In this document: positions 59,305 to 64,000 of the stretch, one piece after another
Numbering within the stretch: the first letter of the stretch is position 1
Layout: each line of letters opens with the position of its first letter
Source of the DNA: Prochilodus magdalenae
Lineage: Eukaryota > Chordata > Actinopteri > Characiformes > Prochilodontidae
NCBI GenBank assembly: GCA_024036415.1
Contig: JAMWET010001200.1
Location: 1-64,000 of the forward strand
Direction of reading: 5' to 3'
Length of the DNA stretch: 64,000 nt
Notes under the pieces: model-generated
The model's input: the letters and a program-made list of their open reading frames with translations, nothing else
Told to the model about the DNA's origin: nothing
Databases searched by the model: none
Made by a program: the position numbers and the translations under genes

Positions 59305-62300
59305 CTAAACAGGGACCCTTCAGAAGTTTAATTTTGAGACATTCAAGGGGTACAAGAGTTTAGTAACAAGGTCCCGGGCCCTCAGGAACCCCCTGTATTT
59401 TGCACCTTGGTTTAAACCAAGTAAACAAGAATCACTGTATGCAATAAGCACACTGTATTACAATACCCTGCTGCTTTTATAGATCATGATTTTAATTGCT
59501 TAATGCTTCAAAGTTTTATGCATCTTCTGGAGAAATGAAATATTTTTACCGTTATTTACCAAGAAGGCTGTTTTTCAATTATCAGGGTTGCTCAGTTTAC
59601 ATCTCACAGATCTCTCTGCAAATTGCAAAATGCAATGCTACATTCTTTCCACTGGAAATATTGTAACCTTGAAATAAATGCTGACTTCCACTCCAGACCT
59701 CACATGTGCATCTGTTTTATACCAACAGGGGGCAAGAGTGCACTGATGTATGTGAAAGTAGGGGATGAGAAACTAGGCAAATAGAACAGCGTAAATGAAA
59801 TGAAAAATGTATCACTGAGTTACTTGCATGCATAGAGGCTGATTTATGTGTCTCTGTGCATATGCCAAAGCAGTCCATCCCCTCTTCTTCTTAACTCTTT
59901 CTCTCATCAGTAACATTGCTCGGTGAATGATTGGAACTGTAGGCTCTCTCTCTCTCTCTGCCAAACAATTTGCAGAGCGTTGGCCTGCGCGTAGGAGCTC
60001 CTTGAGCCTTGTAGACGCACTCTGTCATAAAGTAGCAAGGCAAGGTCAGCAAGTTTATCTTAAACTGGGAGAAAACACAGCACAGCTATCCGACTAATAA
60101 TAAAACATTACCTGTACTCTCAGCCTAAATTGCTGCCAGCCAGGCACCGGCCCGAACGCTAGCCGCTCTCCACCAGTCTCCGGGCTGCAGGGATAGCTTC
60201 CATTTAAGCTGCTTCGCGGCAGCTTGCATCAGTTTATTATATGATGAATGTAGCCTTGTCACAACACAAACTCAAATGCAAACTCGCCTCTTTCTATTCA
60301 GGGGAAAAAATATATACACCGGAAAAGGACAGGAAAGAACAGTGGTGTCAGAAAAGCAACTAAAAGCATGCAAATAAATGGATACCTGGTGTTTATGGCT
60401 AGTGATTTTGGAGGCAGGTCAGAAGAACAAAAGTGACCACAGAAAAAAAAAAAGGCTATGATTTCATCAGGGGGCTCTCCTTGCCATCTATCATGCTTCT
60501 TTTTGCTTAGCAGGGAGTCGTTTTATCATACTGATGTGCTGCTCTGATAGGATTCCTATTTTCATTTTAATCCAAGAAAAGAAGATTATGAAAGGACTGA
60601 GGCGTGACACGTGATTTGGGGTGGAGGGACTACAGATGATTCTGCTAATAATGAATCACTGTCATTGTGGTTAATGGGGGGGAGACGATTGCCTGAGTGC
60701 CACACAGATTGGAGTTTAGGGAGGTGAATCTTAACGCACTCTTACTCAGACCGGTAGGGCTGACACTGTGTTAATGCAATTAGGTTAAAGCACCTCACTA
60801 GTGGAAAAGCCGGGCAGAGTGAGGACCAGGTTTGTGGAGCCGAATGGTTTATTCCAAAATGATGTATATGGATCATTCTAATAATTAGTTCAAACCGTGG
60901 CCCTACAGACAAAACAGTACAGAAAGCTTTAGTGTAAGGTCTGCCTGGAAGGCTCTAATGCTACGTCACTCATTCGTTCATTGCTCTGGCCAGTTGCAAT
61001 GCGCCGCTTGTCTTTAAAAGAATTTAACTTGCACCCATGTTTTACCGCTTTCGGGTGCCAACGTTTCTACTTTCTCCTAACCAACACCACCACCACCAGT
61101 TTGGCCCCGGTTCTGTTGTCCAGGGAGTAGGCTCTGCCCCTGCTGTCCGTATCCAAGCAGGACCCACAAGGGTACGAAGGCTTTAAGACTTAGGCCCAGG
61201 ATGGGGCCTACGCCAAAACATTTTCCATCATTTTTGCCTTGTAAGTCTTTCTGGATGAAATTAAGTGTTGACTAACTAACATCAAATAATAACAACCAAT
61301 GTAAACTTTTAGCAACTGTTACATGTTTACTTAACATGTACATGGCATTAGTTAATCATTGTTAATGTTAACTAATGTTTTACTTGATGTTAGTTAGTCA
61401 ATACTGTGTACAGTAATAAAACATAGAATTATTGAGGCCTTGGATATTTACAAGGCTAGTGTTGTGATTCATTTAAACCCAGAATATTAACTGAGATATA
61501 AGTTAAATATATTCTCATACAATGCTTTCTATTGGGAGGTGTCTGCCCTAACCCATACCTCTATATTTACACTTGTGAAAATAACCCTTGTATATTTTTA
61601 CAATGTTGTTTTGCAGTATTTTACATTTTTTAAATTAAAAAGAATCTTTATTCAAGAAAATGCTATTCAATCTTTTCATGTCACTACCAATACACAAAGA
61701 GTTTCAGTCTGTAAGCAGAGCCTTATTTTAACCACTCCCAGGTGTTGTAGAGCAGGAAGTGAGATTGCTGTCTCCAATTAGATTTCATTGATTCCATTTT
61801 CTTAAAGTAAATGTGCTTAAAGTCTGCAAATCAGTGTAAAACGTCAGTACAGAAACATATTTTTTGCAATATAGTAAACTTGTTTGTTTTTAATAAAAGG
61901 CGATTTCTTGCATACAGCTGTTAAAAACAAACTAATATAAATAAAAAACAACAAATAAACAAACAAACAAATAAGCTAAAAAAACAGAAACAGTCAGTAC
62001 TGAAACATTTGGTATAATTTTAATAGTGTTATAATAGTGTTTGAGTAGGTTCAGAATAGAATGTTCCACCATTAGTTTTCATTTAATAAACATAATTAGG
62101 TCACTCAAAGTCTAAAATCCGAGTTAATTAAACTTTAAACCAAATCAGTAGAATCTAGATCTAGGTGTAAAGATTATGGACAGTCTTTGAAAAGAATAAC
62201 AGCTTATTTATTTCTCTAATAAAGATCTTATTAATCAGAATACAGCCCATGTGTATTAAGAAACAAAAAGTAATGATCTATAATAAAATCATTCCATGAG

Positions 62301-62539
62301 ATTAGCTACATTTTTCTTAGCTCCTTAGAATACTCTGAGTTACTCTGAGTAATACTCTGAATTACATAACTGAGTTATGCACCACCATACACTACTTTGT
62401 AACCAGTACATTCTGAGACCACCATTTATTTAAATCACAGTCAAAACAGCTATTTAGTATTTAAGTTACATTTTCAGCATTTGAAAAAAAAGAACCAGAA
62501 ATGTGGTTAACAGAAAATTACCTAGATGCCTCAGTATAA
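59305..62539. other. Long gene-free stretch downstream of znfx1
   Basis: No open frame with coding character. A GC-richer block lies at 59,980-60,230. A block at 60,480-60,900 is rich in homeobox-like TAAT sites and low in obvious repeats. At 61,290-61,400 there is a repeat of TTAACATG/CATTAGTTAATC type that returns at 63,600-63,700. Confidence 0.45.
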
Positions 62540-62760
62540 CATCTGCATCTGCTGGTTGAATTTGTCCTTCTCACTATTCGAGTAGTTTCAAACACATTCA
62601 GTGATGTTGAGGTCTGGACTCTGGGGTTGCCAGTCCATTACTCTAACACCAGAGATTCTCTTTTGGTGGTGTTTTTGTGGTCCACTAGATTGACATTATC
62701 TCTTAGAACTAAATTTTTGGAATTCCTTCTTTTAGGAGTCCTGGTTTTTCTACTCATTTT
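62540..62760 (-). mobile_element. Tc1-like transposase fragment
   Basis: The minus strand reads WQPQSPDLNITECV, the conserved C-terminal transposase motif (SPDLNPIE), then a stop. It is a short relic. Confidence 0.6.
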
Positions 62761-62905
62761 CCTGGAGGTTCTCCTTCCTTATGTGAGAGAATGATCTAAT
62801 ATCTACACTCCTCAGAAATATCTCCATAAAAATGAATAAATTGCACTTCATGAATGTTGCTCTCTGACCTAGTGGACAGTAGTGTCTGTATGATTTGTAT
62901 ATATA

Positions 62906-63370
62906 CAGTACCAGTCAAAAGTTTAGACAGATCCAACTGAATGGATGGGTACACCTAACAGTTCAAACTGATGAGATGTCTGAAGCAATTTATATTCTGA
63001 TATACCACATATACACTTTATGTATCACAGTTTTATATTTGGCCATGTCTTCACCTCTAATATATAGTTAGTTATGTAAAAACTTTTTTAACAGTTTAAA
63101 AGTTCTAGTTCATAATTCAGTTTCGTGAATATTCATGATGGACTGCTTAGAAAAAAAGCTCTTGTTATATCAGCCTCCACTGCAGGTTAAGAAAGCTGTT
63201 TTATTCCCCTGTAGGGTCCCATACTGGAGGTTATTTAAGGGGAACTGTATAATTCCTTGAGTGCTGTTTGACAGTTAGATGTCCTCACCATTATCCACTT
63301 TAAATCAAACCACTAAGCTGAAATAAGAAAAGCTTTCGTTAGTGGCAGTGTTTAAACCTTTGACTAGTAT
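62906..63370. mobile_element. Non-autonomous Tc1-type element, TACCAGTCAAAAGTTT ends
   Basis: The left end CAGTACCAGTCAAAAGTTTA is mirrored at the right as 'gtttaaacctttgactagta', the known terminal motif of a large fish Tc1 group. The 465-bp interior is AT-rich and non-coding. Confidence 0.75.
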
Positions 63371-63485
63371 TATATATGTATATTTATATTATATTATATT
63401 ATTTATATAAAATTTTATATTTTTGACTGTATATTTTTCTCTGCAAATGTATATCTGGACCCCCATGGGACTTTACTGTTTTAGG

Positions 63486-63784
63486 GGATCACCAAACATA
63501 TGGGAAATTATCATCATTACAGCGGAATATACAGTGAACAGATACAGAGCAAGAAGTAGATTAAAGTGCAATTACAATAATGTCTTATAGAGTATAAACT
63601 TTTAGCAACTGTTACAAGTTTACTTAACATACATATGTAGCACATATGTAACTTACGTACATATGTAGTTGTTACATGTGTATTTGGCATTAGTTAATCA
63701 TTGGATCACCAAACATATGGGATATTAGCATCATTACAGCAGAATATACAGTGAACAGATACAGAGCAAAAGGTAAATTAAAGT
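63486..63784. repeat. Direct repeat of about 80 bp, 218 bp apart
   Basis: The block starting GGATCACCAAACATATGGGA at 63,486 recurs at 63,704 with few changes and runs to 'agattaaagt' in each. Between the two lies the TTAACAT-type repeat also seen at 61,300. Confidence 0.75.
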
Positions 63785-64000
63785 TACACAAAATATAAGA
63801 AATTATAATAAAAAAATCTCTTTTGTTGGGTAAAAATAAAATACAATAAGAAACTATACACATTTACACAAATATATTTCGCAGTTACTGAAAGATATTG
63901 CACAGTTACTGTTCTCTTTTACCAGCTACTGATAATCTGGGCAGTCGCCTAAATACTGATGGTATAGGGAGTCAGAGTGCATGAACTATAGTGATGTTTA

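Overview
The window is vertebrate genomic DNA, almost certainly from a teleost fish. Its genes are split by GT-AG introns, its interspersed repeats are of fish types (an L2-like LINE with a 3' TTGCC tail, many Tc1-like transposons and MITEs), and it carries clear vertebrate orthologues of snrpb, ddx27 and znfx1. The species cannot be named from sequence alone. All complete host genes are on the + strand.

Region 1 (1-24,250) is a tandem segmental duplication. Each unit holds a decayed L2-like LINE, a Tc1-like relic, a nine-exon gene for a short N-terminally anchored membrane protein (about 299 aa; tentatively mitoguardin-like) and the 3' end of another LINE. Unit 1 runs from the window start to about 10,315. 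Unit 2 runs from about 12,494 to 24,015. Between them lies a unique spacer with a nearly full-length but dead Tc1 transposon (10,787-12,316). Both gene copies keep their frames and splice sites. The copies differ by TE insertions found only in unit 2 and by deletions in the unit 1 LINE. A recent duplication or two haplotypes left in the assembly would both explain this.

Region 2 (24,250-31,750) holds snrpb (27,005-29,306), encoding spliceosomal SmB. One snrpb intron carries a box C/D snoRNA-like element whose guide matches 28S rRNA (SNORD119-like). A second copy of that element sits just upstream of the gene. A 5'-truncated LINE lies on the minus strand before the next gene.

Region 3 (31,758-43,787) is ddx27, a 21-exon nucleolar DEAD-box helicase gene. 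Region 4 (45,635-58,357) is znfx1, encoding a 1,940-aa UPF1-like helicase with NFX1 zinc fingers and an RZ finger, an interferon-linked RNA sensor. Its promoter shows an interferon-stimulated response element next to a TATA box, and a second ISRE lies in intron 1. The predicted protein has an unusually RGG-rich N-terminus.

Region 5 (58,358-64,000) has no recognised gene. It holds MITEs, a possible minus-strand exon (58,964-59,304), Tc1-type debris and a short direct repeat. The core genes cover RNA splicing, rRNA maturation and RNA surveillance. The most notable points are the duplicated gene with its LINE, the paired snoRNA-like copies and the two ISREs at znfx1.
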